From Hippasteria phrygiana (taxonomy: Eukaryota > Echinodermata > Asteroidea > Valvatida > Goniasteridae), in NCBI GenBank assembly GCA_037893225.1, contig JAZGUH010000122.1, positions 310,001 through 374,000 on the forward strand: 64,000 nt of DNA, given 5' to 3'. Made by a program: the position numbers and the translations under genes. Shown one piece after another: positions 45,741 to 57,802 of the stretch. How positions within the stretch are numbered: the first letter of the stretch is position 1; each line of letters starts with the position of its first letter. Under the pieces are notes generated by a model, which ran no database searches, had not been told where the DNA came from, and worked only from the letters and a program-made list of their open reading frames with translations.

Positions 45741-46591
45741 CGGTATACAAAACCACGAGGCCACAGCGCTCCATAATAAGAATGCGTACAGATTTCATTA
45801 CAATTTTTCGTAGGACTCTATCCATCCGCGTGTTATGACGCAAGTCCATGTTCATGGTTGCTTTCTGGCATAATGCTGAGATAATTGAAGAGTGCAAGTT
45901 GGCAGTGGTCCGAGTTGACACGTGATCAGATAACCTGGGTCCAATTTCAAAATGGGCCACTTTCACACACACACATACACACACACAAATCTTGCTTAGT
46001 AAAAAAATGGTCATTAGCCAAAACTCCATGTGATTTCATGCTGAACAAAAAATTAAGCTGAATACAGTCATAAACAATATACATCACACGAAAATTTTGT
46101 TGGTAGTCTTGTTTTTATCAAGGACGATTTTTCATGCTAAGCACACTTCTGAGCTTCAGCAGCTCCGTGATATTGGTCTCTGGCCAAAAGGTCCTCCATG
46201 GTTAAACCACAATACAAGGTCGATCGAATTAATTCTATCCAAACGAGTGGTTTAGTGGCCACAGTTCAATGCCCTCGATCACATGGGACATACATATTAT
46301 GTAGTTTCTGAGTTTGCTTGCCAATGGACAGTAAAACGTGTGCGGAAACCACTTGTGTATGTGACGTCACCATGACGTGCCGGCATTAATGTAGGTTATA
46401 ACCAGCTAACCAGCTATAGGTTGAAACTCCTGCGTGAGTTTGATCAGTCAGACAGTGTCCGGGAATGATTTCCTACAGTTGCAAAGTGTTAAAAAGCCGA
46501 AAATAGATCAGCATTTCTCATTACCACGTTTATACATTCACAGGCACGGACCTAATCACGAGTCAAAAGTGTGTCTCGACTTTGGGGAGTT
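45741..46591. other. gene-free stretch
   Basis: Contains a short (CA)n stretch near 45965-45987 and, at 46110-46180 reversed, a CCAAT.TCA..GAGCTGCT.AAGC word shared with 55925-55960. No exon was seen. Confidence 0.35.
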
Positions 46592-46970
46592 TATAAAGGT
46601 AGTATACAACATTTGCTTTTGCTGTAATTTTCATAAATATATGGATTTGGGAGTTAGTATTTTATAGCGTGCTAGCAAATACTGTAACACTAACCTGTTT
46701 AGAGTTGTGTGTGCATGCTGGGAGAACAGAGAGAAAAATATTCTGTTCTGTAATAGTCTGTTCCCTGACCATACTTTTATTAGGCAAAACGACAATCGTT
46801 GGGAAAAACGATGTAGAAATTTCCACTTTTCTTGAAAACGACAGCACACCAGGTGCCATGATTTCACAGGTTGCTTGAGACTCAGACTGCTATTTACTAA
46901 GTCTATTATTTCGTAATATTATTCAGTAGTTTTGTTTTTTATGTTTGCAAATGTTGTGTACCATCTTTAA
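46592..46970 (+). mobile_element. family A (TTAA) MITE, copy A4
   Basis: The left terminus AGGTAGTATACAACATTTGC is intact; the right terminus GCAAATGTTGTGTACC is followed by TTAA (46967-46970). Part of the foldback core is deleted. Confidence 0.85.
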
Positions 46971-48161
46971 TCACAGATACGATTGAGATTGATGTTTCCG
47001 TGAGGAAATAAGTAAGTTTGAAGTTTGAAGTCCATTCGTATCATGGTTGTCCCCGCATAGTCGATTATTGTAGATTTGGGCACCCACGTCATGAGGAAAC
47101 GTATATCGGTTTTATTTTGGCAAACTGAAGGATTCGGATGCAATAGTGACCTGTGTAAACTGGTAGCCGTGTCATGACACTCCGTAAACAAGTGCGCGAG
47201 GACGTTTTTGGAACCAGCCAAACTATGACTTGGATCTAATTTCGCAAAAACGGCATTGGGGTCGTACCATTTCCGCTGTTAACCTGTTTTCGTGAAAATG
47301 TTCGTGCTTCGTAACTTTGACCGATAACTCTTTGTGGTAACATGACAACAACCATATTCGAGGCTACTCAGCCGCGCACAATACTGTAATTCCTCAAAAT
47401 AGCATCAATTTAGACAAAAACTATACACGGTCTGCTAATTAATGTAATATATGGTAATCTTGGCAATTAAAATTGAAGCCTTGAATTCAAGTTCAAATTC
47501 AAACTGTTGTCAATTAATGGCGAAATAACGCATTGAAGTTCAATTCATTTGGAAATCGGACAGTGATCGCTCGCAACTGTTATTGGATCAACGGTCGTTG
47601 ACCTCTGACCGATTTTACAAGACAATCTGAGTTCACCTGGGATTTCACGGTGGAACGCGTGACTCACCCAAGGCCGACCTCTCGAAATGACAGAAGGATT
47701 GATAGGGGGTTGAGAGACAAAGACAAGAAGGCACACCTATTGTCTCTGGCCACCTGTTGCGATGAGTCACTGTCATGTCTTGGCTCGACGGCCGACAGGT
47801 AGATTGACAATGACAAGCGACAGCCAGAGATTCCCCAACACTTGATCTCTGGCTCATAGTGTCGCCTCATCGAGAAGCATAAGTCATTTTCCCGACAATT
47901 ATCCTCTGGCTTGAGAGCAGTTGCCTGACACATTTGTGTAGGGAAAAATTATGGCGTCTCCGGCGTCAGGTACGTAAAGCTGTCGGTAAAACCCTTTACC
48001 CTTGAGAAATAATGATCTATGTTTAAGATATGAAGCTTTGAGTAAATTGCTTGGTTGGTTGTTAGTTGGTTATTTGCTTGGTTTTTGGTTAGTTGTAGCC
48101 GTCAGTTCATCTCAAGAGGGTGGAGCTGGGTATAAAAGGCATATAATCAGTTTTGAATTCT
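46971..48161. other. gene-free stretch
   Basis: No exon or transposon end recognised. 47540-47950 is GC-richer and repeat-free, and could be regulatory. Confidence 0.35.
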
Positions 48162-48525
48162 TTAAAGGTAGTATACAACATTTGCCTTTGCTGTACTTTT
48201 CAGCAATGAATGAATTTGGGGGTTAGTATTTTATAACAGATGCGGTGCTGTAACATTGACCTTTTCCCTGACCCTGTACTTCAGACTAAAAGGAGCAACT
48301 AATATAGACGTCAGGGAATATTAGGTCGGGGAACTAGACCATTTCCAAATATGGTCGGCCGACCGTCGCCGGAAACTGATACAAAAAATCCACTTGAAAA
48401 TGACAGCACACCAGGTGCCATGATTTCACAGGATGCTTGAGACTATTATTTATTTACAGTCAAGTAAGGTATTTCATAATAATTCAGTAGTTGTGTTGTT
48501 TTGATGTTAGTCAATGTTGCATCTC
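48162..48525 (+). mobile_element. family A (TTAA) MITE, copy A5
   Basis: TTAA lies at 48162-48165 with an intact left terminus; the right terminus is decayed. It contains the core and the palindromic GGTCGGCCGACC. Confidence 0.8.
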
Positions 48526-48602
48526 CACCAACACCAGAAAGTCCCAGGAACACTGAAGAAAAAAGTCATGGGCCATTTGCACGGTTAAAGTTGAAAGAGA
48601 GG

Positions 48603-48712
48603 TTCCACTGGCAAGTTTCATCCATTTTAATTGCTTCTTATGTAATAACTTAGCAACCTACGGTACTTAGTAACGACGTGAAAGAATCTTGTTTTGCAAG
48701 TGTAACCTCGCT
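48603..48712 (-). mobile_element. relic of the element that surrounds K copy 2
   Basis: Inverse of 8704-8832: AAGTTTCATCC, TATGTAATAACTTAGCAACC, AACGACGTGAAAGA and AACCTCGCTTT. Confidence 0.6.
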
Positions 48713-48779
48713 TTGGTTTCCATACGGCAATGCCGTGCCAAGGAGTGAATGTAATGCTTGCTTCAGTAGGCATGTAAGC

Positions 48780-49198
48780 TAGTTTGGTTCCCAGACGAAA
48801 ACATTCTGACTATTTCTTATGAATATTAGTCCCGGCAGCCGCCAATGTCACGTGACGAAAACTGGCAGAATTCTGCCAGTTTCCGAAAATTTCCGAAATT
48901 GTTCGAACTTGTTTTCGGTAACATTCGGCTGTTAACGTTGATGTTCGCAATAACAAAATGTCTGTCAGGCCCGTACGCGTTACAGATCCTGGAATTGGAA
49001 TTAAAAAAACTGAAAAATCAATGCTATACACTCTTGCAGTATTTTGCCGACTGGATTTTGCAAGAATATTAAATTTGAACGATGCCACTGACGTCACTCG
49101 GACTAACACGGTACGTCATGATCTATTTTAAGCCGTGGTATAGCAACCTGACCTAAGATTCAGACGCCAGGGAATCTTCAGGTCAGGGAACCAGACTA
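48780..49198 (+). mobile_element. family B hAT-like MITE, copy B3
   Basis: Flanked by the direct repeat CATGTAAGC (48771-48779 and 49199-49207). Ends are TAGTTTGGTTCCCAGACG and GGTCAGGGAACCAGACTA. The central palindrome is ACTGGCAGAATTCTGCCAGT with AAA/TTT outside. Confidence 0.92.
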
Positions 49199-49207
49199 CA
49201 TGTAAGC

Positions 49208-51130
49208 CCTAAATTCAAAGAGAAAACGATACTTGCAATGTACTGTTCAGTATCACTGCGTTCTGTGAATCCATTTCTGTCTTGTAATAGGTTAAGCATG
49301 CATCTATTAGTGTTGAATTGCAATCGTGTTAACCTATTACTGAGTATTGTCTGGACAAATTGAGTCAAGCTTCGTTGAGGCATCGGGGATCATGATCCTA
49401 TTTTAGACCGGAGTATCGCGTGGCATTAGCCTGGCAAATTAATGTTTAGTCCCACCCGCTTAGACACAATATACCGGCGTGGGTTGGAAATGAAGAGTTA
49501 GTCCAAAGGAAATACTTACTTAGCGTTTCCCCCAAGTCAATCAGAAAAGATGAAAACTTGCAAATACAATGGACAGGGCGTGTGATTATTAACACTGAGA
49601 GGTAGAATTTGGGTGCTGACAGAGTTTTGTTTTACAACTGCATGATATATAGGTTAAGGTAGGCCTGTGTTTTAGTTTTAAAAAATAATAATAATCCGTA
49701 AAGTTATTGAGATTTGTATGAGCCTCTTAAATTTGATCCTCCGTAAATTAACGACATCGTATGAAGAAATAGAATCCCCCTTTATGAAAGCTTTAATCGA
49801 ATTCATTTGACTAAATCTTGTGCAGCTATGTCTCCATTTTTCATATCTGTAACTTGCTTATCTGGATACTTAGGAAGAAAGTGATTTTAAAATATATAAA
49901 TATATAAAATACAGTCCTTGAAATCATGTTCAAACTAAGAAACTTTACCCAGCAAAATTTAACACCCAATTTTGCAATGATGTAGGCCTATTTCTCTTAC
50001 TTACCGAAAAACAATTCAGGAATAAAACTATACAACGCATGTATTCTTGAAAGTTGTTGTAATGAATTTTCTGCCCAGGTAACAAGTTAACTCTTGTCTG
50101 AGGTCTGATAAAAAGCTCATATAGGCGCTAGGCCTGCCAGATAGCCATAAGTCTGTGGTAAGATTTAGACTTGAAAAATCAACCTGTTGACTGTCGTCAC
50201 TTATTATCAACGACGTCCCTTGTCAGACGAGTGCGGCTGGCATTTACTTGTCGGCCACCCCTGCAGGCTTCTGTTACTGAATGAGCTAACTCCATTCGTC
50301 TGTCTGATCGTTGGTTCAAATCTCCCCGAGAATGTGGGTCGGAAATTTTGCATCCTGTCACCGGTAATTGCAGCAAACACACAACAGTCGTCAGATGCTG
50401 AGCCACTTTAGCATCTAGGCCTGGGGCGCACAATCTATCATGACTCTGATAATTTCGAATTGTGATTTATTTGTTGCCTTAAACAATGGACAAATTATAC
50501 CCGGATGTGCTTAGTATGACGTAATGATTATAGATACAAGTGGTACTATTTTCTCTGCGGATGAGTTAAGAACTTAAAATAAGTCAAAAAAGGTCATATA
50601 ATGGCATAGAGGTCATAGAGGATAGGCCTAAATCTTCAATAGATACCAAAGAAATTATCCCAATTTTCAGACCTATAGATCCATACAGTAATCCCAATAA
50701 TGTTTGGATTAAGAATTGGGAGTTACGTAAGGCAAAAATTAAGCCCTGGTGCGTTCCAGCGGGATAAGTGAGAGAGCTTGCTGTTCACTTTAAACATGGT
50801 GGAATAAGACACACCTATCCTGCAATGTGGCTTGTGAAAATGATCATCGATATGAAAACAGTTACCGTACGGATTGGGAAAAAAAACCTGTACCCGACAG
50901 AATATAAACCGAAGTGCTCTAGGAATTAAGAGAGTGAACAACCTTTCCGGGTAAAACAAGTTAATTCGAATTATTCTCGCGTGATGGCTTGCAGGTAAAC
51001 TGGCTAGTTGAGATACGAAACAGTCGTCGACAGCGGCAACGGAACCCAGAGCACGATACAGTAGTTCCCCTGGGTGCGCCTGGGGTAAGGGGGGAAAGAG
51101 AACATTGTTGGATGGGGTGAGTGCCTAGGG
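49208..51130. other. gene-free stretch
   Basis: No exon recognised. 50090-50430 is GC-richer; TAGGCCTA occurs near 49983 and 50623. The rest is AT-rich unique DNA. Confidence 0.4.
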
Positions 51131-51179
51131 TTTATCTCCGGTGGCCCGGTGCTCGGCTGGGTTAATCTAATTGGGAAGT
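51131..51179 (+). promoter_or_regulatory. duplicated GATA/TAATC motif module, copy 1
   Basis: TTTATCT (an inverted GATA site, 51131-51137) lies 28 bp before GGGTTAATCTAATTGGGAAG (from 51159). The same two words at the same spacing occur at 54443-54491. TAATCT is an Otx/bicoid-type word and CTAATTG a homeodomain-type word. Confidence 0.35.
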
Positions 51180-51195
51180 TTGCGTTGCCGGTGTA

Positions 51196-51219
51196 GGGGG
51201 GGGGGGGGGGGGGGGGGGG
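51196..51219. repeat. poly-G run (24), longest of the window
   Basis: Uninterrupted G homopolymer 17 bp after the motif module. Confidence 0.95.
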
Positions 51220-51690
51220 CTCAGGCTCTCCATACACCCGCGCTAGGACCAAGATAGGAGGGCTGAAATTACAAACAAAAATGAAGTCAGCGTGTCCAGG
51301 GGTTCGATGGCAACGCCCATAGAGGCGGACCTGTTTACCCTTAATGTCTGCGTAACTGATGTGACACATGGTTGCACCTGCAACGCCCTCTGTTGATTGT
51401 CAGGAGATAGTGACAGGCACTATTTGTGCAGACTTTGCGTCTAGTTTCTGGTAAGTGTTACAGCGAGAGTGACAACATGTTTTTCGTTTCTTGGAAATTG
51501 GCTTGAAAGGTGGCCCAAATTTGTTGTTTTTTAAATACATAGTATTTTAGCGTCCGAGTTCTATAGGCGTTTCAATGCTCTTTCTCGTGTGTTTTTAATG
51601 AGTTGATGGAGGGTGAGTTTTTTAGTTATATGTATTGCATGCATTGAACACCCCCCCCCCCCCCATCCCCCAAGAAAAAGATGGGGAAGA

Positions 51691-51900
51691 ATAAGCCAGT
51701 TCGGTATCTCAAAGGTTATTCGGGATAAAATTGCTGACGTAACGTCACGCGATGTTACGCGAACGCCCATTCTAATTGAATTTAACACGTGCGCGTTGTG
51801 GGACCACCTTTTGCGTTCACACGCGCTCGTAGGTCACGCGGGTCATTCGGGATAAAATGTCATTGTGCACACGCGCAGTTGAAATACCGAACTGGCTTAT
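51691..51900. mobile_element. MITE with AAGCCAGTTCGGTAT ends
   Basis: ATAAGCCAGTTCGGTATCTC at the left and GAAATACCGAACTGGCTTAT at the right are inverted repeats. Internally TATTCGGGATAAAAT and CATTCGGGATAAAAT form a direct repeat. It is CpG-rich. Confidence 0.85.
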
Positions 51901-52472
51901 TTGACAATCCTTTCAGGTGGGGAGTGGCTCAAGCCCCGCCCCCTCTTGCGCCACTGGTGCTAGATGACGTATATAGAATGTAGGGTTTTTTGGGTTGATA
52001 TCGCGAACATTGACGGCATTAATAATTTATGCAAAATAATTGCAAAGCAAGAATTTTAAAATCTGCCATAAACATATTTTAAAACACAGTACTTTCTTTT
52101 CGCATCAAGAGGAATGTTTTTTTACTAAAGGCCAAGTGTTTAATTTACGATGTCTCATTTTTCATGTAATAAAATCTTCAAGCAAAATTTACATCTTTCA
52201 GGAGCGAATGTTAAATCGCCGCAGAGAATATGCCTCGCTCGGAGTGTACCTCTCCAGTGTACTCCAAGGCCCTCTATTTTTAGAGAAATATGGCCGGAAT
52301 TACTGCAAGAAAATCTCCGCGGAATGCTGAAGGGCAGTCGTGCTTCCATGTGAGTCTTTGGCGTCTACTGAACATTAATCATACGTTCGCTTGACTTTAT
52401 GGAAGGATAAGTAGAACCAAATCGATAAATCTGCGCCTTGCGTTTTTGAGTAAAATGCAGGCCCGTCGCTAA
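51901..52472. other. gene-free stretch
   Basis: AT-rich unique DNA. No exon or repeat end recognised. Confidence 0.35.
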
Positions 52473-53400
52473 GCATTTGAAGCGAGATATGGGACAGAGA
52501 GACCCCCCCCCCCCTTCTTTTCTGTTGGTCATTGTGTTCCCGGGATCTCAGGAATTCCTTTCAGATATCATTCTGGGGGGAGTGATGTGTTAGATAACAA
52601 TAGTCTGGAGTATGTATATCGCTGGGTATCGCTAAGGTGGGGGCGGAGGGGCCAGCCCCCCTGGCGATACCCTGCACGATATGGGGGGGGAAAGGGTACC
52701 CCCCTTTTATCCCTATACCCTAAGCACACTCCAGATTATTGTTATCTAACACATCCCCCTAGATTTCTGAATAGAATTCTTGAGATTCCGGGAATACAAT
52801 GACCAACACAAAAGAGGGGGGGGGGGGGTCCCTTTCCCCCATATCGCGCTTCATATGCCCCTGGCAACCTATACCCAGCAAGATATGGGACCAAGGGGTA
52901 CCTCCTGTTGTCCCTACACCCTATACACACTCCAGACTATTGTTACCTAACACCCCCCCCCCCCCGGATATCTGAAAGGAATTCCTGACATACCGGGACA
53001 CAATAACCAACACAAAAGAGGGGGGTTCCCTCCGTCCCATATCGCGCTTCAAATGTGGCACCCCCCCCCCCCCCCGCCCCCATTGGCAAAAACCAAAAGC
53101 ATCAACATTATACATAGTTGTGTTGTTTTTTTCTTGTTACGTGGCCCCATAGTTGGCATTGTGGCCCCCCTGATGCTTGGAGCTGATACCCTGCACGATA
53201 TGGGGGAAAAGGGTACCCCCCCCCCCCTTTCCCCTTTTATCCCTATACCCTAAGCACACTCCAGATTATTGTTATCTAACCCAACCCCTCTAGATTTCTG
53301 AATAGAATTCCTGAGATTCCGGGAACACAATGACCAACACAAAAGAGGGGGGGGGGGGTCCCTTTTCTCCCATATCGTGCTTCATATGTTGGAGCTGGCG
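52473..53400. repeat. compound inverted/tandem repeat array with G/C runs
   Basis: A module with AACAATAGTCTGGAGT at one side and CTGAAAGGAATTCCTGA, a G run and CATATCGCGCTTCA(A/T)ATG at the other occurs about four times in both orientations. 52473-52589 is the inverse of about 52950-53056, and about 52662-52855 is repeated directly at about 53187-53394. C or G runs of 12-15 bases lie at 52503, 52816, 52953, 53061, 53216 and 53347. Confidence 0.8.
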
Positions 53401-53410
53401 GCAGGCCTGG

Positions 53411-53905
53411 TGAAAGGTACCGGTAAATACAAACATTTGCTTTTGCTATAATTTTCAGAAATGAATGCTGCAACATTGACCTGTTTAAAGTTCTGTGTGC
53501 TTGGATGCTGGGGAAACAAAAAAGAAAAACGCTGTTCTTGTAATCTGGTTCCATCACCCTACTTCAGACAATTCAAATAGCAATTTATAGATGTCAGGGA
53601 ATTATCAGGCCGAGGAACTAGACTAGCTGGCTTGCACCCGTCCACGGATGTGTAACAAATTGGCAAACAAAAATGTGGACTAACTGAAGTTAGTAAATTG
53701 GGGCCAGTGTATTTTTAAGTCAGTTTTTTTAAACGTTGATGACATTTTTATAAAAGAAAATCCCCTTTTCTTAAAAATGACTGCGCATAAGGTGCCATGA
53801 CTTCAAAGGATGCTTGAGACGATTATTTACTAATACAGTCAACTGAGGTGTTTCATAATAATTCAGTAGTTTTGTTTTTTTATGTTTGCAAAAAGATACC
53901 TTTAA
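53411..53905 (+). mobile_element. family A (TTAA) MITE, copy A7
   Basis: TTAA at the right edge (53902-53905); the left terminus is altered. It shares the GGCTTGCACCCGTCCACG block with A6, and the foldback core is present. Confidence 0.8.
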
Positions 53906-54442
53906 TGTCTTAGCAAAAGTTTGGATTTTGTCAAACTATTTTTGAATAAGCTGTCTCCTGAAAAGTAGAACACTCTAAGAAAATCGGGTTCAAATCTCCC
54001 TTGAACTTTAGACCCACGTCAGGTTTGATCGGACTCTATCCCGATCGTTCTAGCCGTAGGAAATTAACAATGTTCCTCGAGTTAAAAGTCAACCGCATGA
54101 ATGCAGCAGGAGACTGGGTGAGATTGTGTGAAGTTATCTCTCCCGAACTGCAGAGCAGATGGCATGGTTTCAACCGAATCTCTAAGACAGTGTTGGCAAG
54201 GAGAGCATTAAAATAGAGATGAGTTTGGCTCGAGTGTCGTGACTAATCACTGCAGCGTTTTAGAAATGAAAACTTACTCGAATCCTTACTAATAAATTGC
54301 AAGCACATCTTGCTTAATTCGCTACCCCATCGATCATGCGCAAAACAAGGTTATACAACGTCGGCGAAGCCCGTTGCTAAGAGACGCCGCGCCAAAAACA
54401 AAATTTGAAGATAAAATTCCGCGCCCGTTTTCTCTGCAGGTC
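53906..54442. other. no established gene
   Basis: A 71-codon open frame at 54001-54216 has no recognised domain. Nothing else was seen. Confidence 0.3.
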
Positions 54443-54491
54443 TTTATCTTGAGACTACCGACCGGTTTGAGGGTTAATCTAATTGGGAAGT
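54443..54491 (+). promoter_or_regulatory. duplicated GATA/TAATC motif module, copy 2
   Basis: TTTATCT (54443-54449) and GGGTTAATCTAATTGGGAAG (from 54471) at the same 28-bp offset as copy 1. The DNA between and around the two words differs. Confidence 0.35.
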
Positions 54492-55004
54492 CTACCTAGA
54501 GGCTGAGCGTTGAACCCGAACCATAGCTTCACGTTCCTTCAAGTCCGCCTGGGGACCTACCTCTCCGGGCCCTACATCCATGCCCAGGTCTCCGGTCAGT
54601 TTAAAGCGGTTAAGGGAAGGAGAATTTGGGGGGCAGTGAACACAATTGGGACAGGGTACATTTATCTTGTAGGTAACTGAAGGATCCCTACACTCACTCT
54701 AAAGATATCGTCAAAATCTCCACCCAAGAAGTACCGGTACAATCTAGGCTTGATGCATTTGAGATCGTTCAAAAGCACAAACAATGTATCAATTACGGAC
54801 ACGTTTGTGCATGGAGATTGAAGCCCATTATGATGAGTACATCGCGAGTTAGAATTGCGGCCGTAAACGGGACAATATTGCACATAAATAGACAAACAGG
54901 ACGAACGGATGTTAAAAAGACGGCATGGGATACAGTTAGTGTTTGAGTGATAAACTCACCAATATAGCCTACTCTAGCTGTACCTATAGATGTAGAACAA
55001 ATGC
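54492..55004. other. gene-free stretch
   Basis: GC-richer at 54500-54640, otherwise unique AT-rich DNA. No exon recognised. Confidence 0.35.
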
Positions 55005-55236
55005 CAATGGTCGGCCGACCATCGCTGGAAATTGTCTAGTTCCCCGACCTGAGAATTCCAGTCTAAAATATTGCTCTGTTTTGTCTGAAGTAGGGTCAGG
55101 GAACCAGACTACAAGAAAAGCATTCTCTTTGTTTTCCCAGCATCTATGCACACAAAACTTTAAACAGGTCAGTGTTACAGTATTTGCTATAAAATACTAA
55201 AATTACAGCAAAAGCAAATGTTGTAAACTACCTTAA
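55005..55236 (-). mobile_element. family A (TTAA) MITE, copy A9, truncated
   Basis: Starts inside the element at the perfect palindrome GATGGTCGGCCGACCATC-type sequence, keeps the foldback core and one terminus, and ends at TTAA (55233-55236). Confidence 0.8.
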
Positions 55237-56434
55237 TATTTGACCAACGAGTTTATGACTATGAGCCACTGACAATGAACACACAGTACAAACGTCAGTC
55301 CAGCATAGTGCAAAGGGTGTGGTTTTTTTCAAGGCCTCAAGAAGAGTCCGTTTCTAATAACGTACTAAAAATGTAAACAATTATTGTCTCTTTGAAATGA
55401 TTCTGTTGAATGAGAGAACTAGATAACTGTACCTACCAAAATGGTAAAAAATGTGATTGGTTTGAAGTTCGAGATGCAAGCTTGAAAATTGCAGACAGAT
55501 TGTCGGGCCGACACGTCACAAACATCCGCTCAGGTTTCAGAAAACAACTTTTGCGTGTAACGCACAAATAGTTAAAGTTAAGAGCAAATTACTTGCAGAT
55601 TGAGCTCGGCTAGAACGAGGCCGAGCATCGAGGGGTTGTGTACAGTGTGCGTGGCGTGCAAGTAGGCCTATGATGAAAGCTTTGTCGAAAACTGGAATTT
55701 CGGGGGTTATTTTGGTGTATTTTTTCCGGTTGCGTTTTCCCCAGCGGATAGACACGAGTTTTATCATGTTTATGGTCTGCGCCAGGTATATTTTTTGCGT
55801 GCTTGTGGAACACGGCACACCTACTCTGGCTAGTCAAACATTGGCTTGTTTGTGCAATTCACGCCCTGTCTGGTTTGTCTTTAAGGCTAGTGCTTGACCA
55901 GATACTCAGATCTGGGGTGCGGCCAATTTCATAGAGCTGCTTAAGCACAAAATTTGCATCAGCACAAAATACACCTGCTTCATAAAATCAGTTTATCTGC
56001 CAAAAACTGTGCTCGTATTGCTTGTGACTTAGCTGTGGTTTGCTTAGCATAACAGTCACACGGAGTTTTGGCTGGTAACCCGATTTTACGAGGAATTCTT
56101 TTTGTGCTTTTGAACATTTTGCGCATAAAATTTTCCCCAGGTGCTTGAGCCGAGCCGTAATCACCAAACCAGGCGTGGTTCCAGATCATAAGACGTAACC
56201 ATTTAATTGTTTTTTTTTTGGGGGGGTGGTTGAAAACTTGGAACGTGATTTATTCCCTCTTTTTCGGTAGGCCTATATGTTTTTAAAAGTTTTGAAAAGA
56301 ATGTCAGACAGGAACCTTTTTCTGAATCGTGGGGGCTCACACCCCCCGAACTTGACCCAGGGTAAGTTCAGAAAGGAAACAAACCGTATGTTTGTTGCCA
56401 CAAACTGAGAATATCAATTGTAAATGTTGCCATG
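55237..56434. other. no established gene; one repeat word
   Basis: At 55925-56020 a CCAATTTCATAGAGCTGCTT sequence rich in AAGCAC words looks like a MITE end, related to 46110-46180 inverted. A short frame near 55540-55900 has no known domain. Confidence 0.35.
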
Positions 56435-56739
56435 TAACACTGTGAATCCCTTGGATGTGATTTCCTATTCAAAATGGACATGAGGATTAAGAGGATGTGA
56501 TTTTAACAATGAGGGTCCAAAATCACATCCCTACTCTATTTAAAATCACATCTGAAGCCTGTGAACTATTATCCCACCCTGACAAAGAGTACATTGTGAC
56601 TTCTGGGTTTAACAGCTTAAACCGCATTGTGATTCTGGACTCTGGATGTGATTTTGGACCCTCATTGTTAAAATCACATTCTCTTAATCCTCCTGTCCAT
56701 TCCGAATAGGAAATCACATCCAAGGGGTTCATAGTGTAA
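56435..56739. mobile_element. foldback MITE with about 90-bp arms and GGATGTGATTT words
   Basis: The left arm runs from TAACACTGTGAATCCCTTGG to GGTCCAAAATCACATCC. The right arm is its inverse, ending CCAAGGGGTTCATAGTGTAA, with few mismatches. TA lies at both edges. Confidence 0.9.
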
Positions 56740-57310
56740 TGCACAGGGTCATACTAATGTATTTCAAGCGTCTATTATGACTTCGTTCTACACAAGCAAA
56801 TTTGCCAAGGATTGATTTAACGTGGAACAAGATGTGATATACTCAATCATTCGATACGCGTCCACACGATTTGACAATCAAGCCGGGAAACGACCTTGAA
56901 CTATCGTACGTCAGTTCACAACTGTCGGGTCACGTTCATATAGCCTCATTAGCAATTTAGCACAAACTCAATTTATACCCTTCCCATGTGAAAAGTTTAA
57001 TTTGACAAGGGGCAGCGTCGAAATGAAGCTATCAAGGGTAAAGGTGAAAATTGAGCGGCAATTAACTCTCAGGTTTAATGGTTTAACTTTTTAAACATAA
57101 CACCCAGTGGTTGTCTGGTTTTTTTAAAGCGTTTGTGGTTCCAATTTATCCACGCTCTGTAGTCGGTCGCATAATTCGCTCCCTGATATCGTATCCGCCA
57201 TGCAGAATGTCTGGTTGAAAACTACGTATCCTAATCACGTACACCAGACGGTCCTTATGATGTGAGACAGCAGGTTGTGAAGACTGAAAGACAGTGACCA
57301 GCTCAGAACC
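56740..57310. other. gene-free stretch
   Basis: AT-rich unique DNA. No exon or repeat end recognised. Confidence 0.35.
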
Positions 57311-57802
57311 CTGGGGGTGTACCACACTAAATAGGCCAAAATGGCTGCTCCAAACTCATTAGCATAAATTGTAAACCTACAACTTGTTTTTGAATAATAA
57401 ATGTTTGGGGGTCATGCAATTGATAGAATGTGTAATTATGATCAGCTATCATAACCTGGGGGTTCTGTGCTTCATCTTTTGTGAAGACTTGATACATTTT
57501 TGCTTTCAAATTGGTCCTATTTGGCTTGGCAAGTGGAGGGATGCTATATGAAAAATGGCAGCTAGCCGGTTTGGGAAAAACCACATTTTCAGTGGTGGTA
57601 CTCTCTGGAGACAATTAGCAAAAATTCTCAACCGCTGACCTGCCAAAAATTGAAAAGAATTTGACAGATTAAGATTCAAACTTAATTTTCAGTAGTGTCA
57701 CAAAAACTGAGAGACTCCTGGATACGGATTGTTTTCACTGTGAGGTTAATGGATTTTACACTGAGGTCAATGGGAGTCTATTTAGTGTGTGGTGCACCCC
57801 TG
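57311..57802. mobile_element. hAT-like non-autonomous transposon with GGGGGTGTACCACACTAAATAG ends
   Basis: The left GGGTGTACCACACTAAATAG and right CTATTTAGTGTGTGGTGCAC then CCCTG are inverted. The interior has no transposase frame. Confidence 0.7.

Noticed and set aside
47599..47611. DR1-like nuclear-receptor site (inverse of CGGTCA-G-AGGTCA)
   Set aside because: A single 13-bp match in 64 kb is expected by chance and there is no gene nearby to regulate.
54001..54216. 71-codon frame MFLELKVNRMN...
   Set aside because: No domain and no splice context; length compatible with chance.
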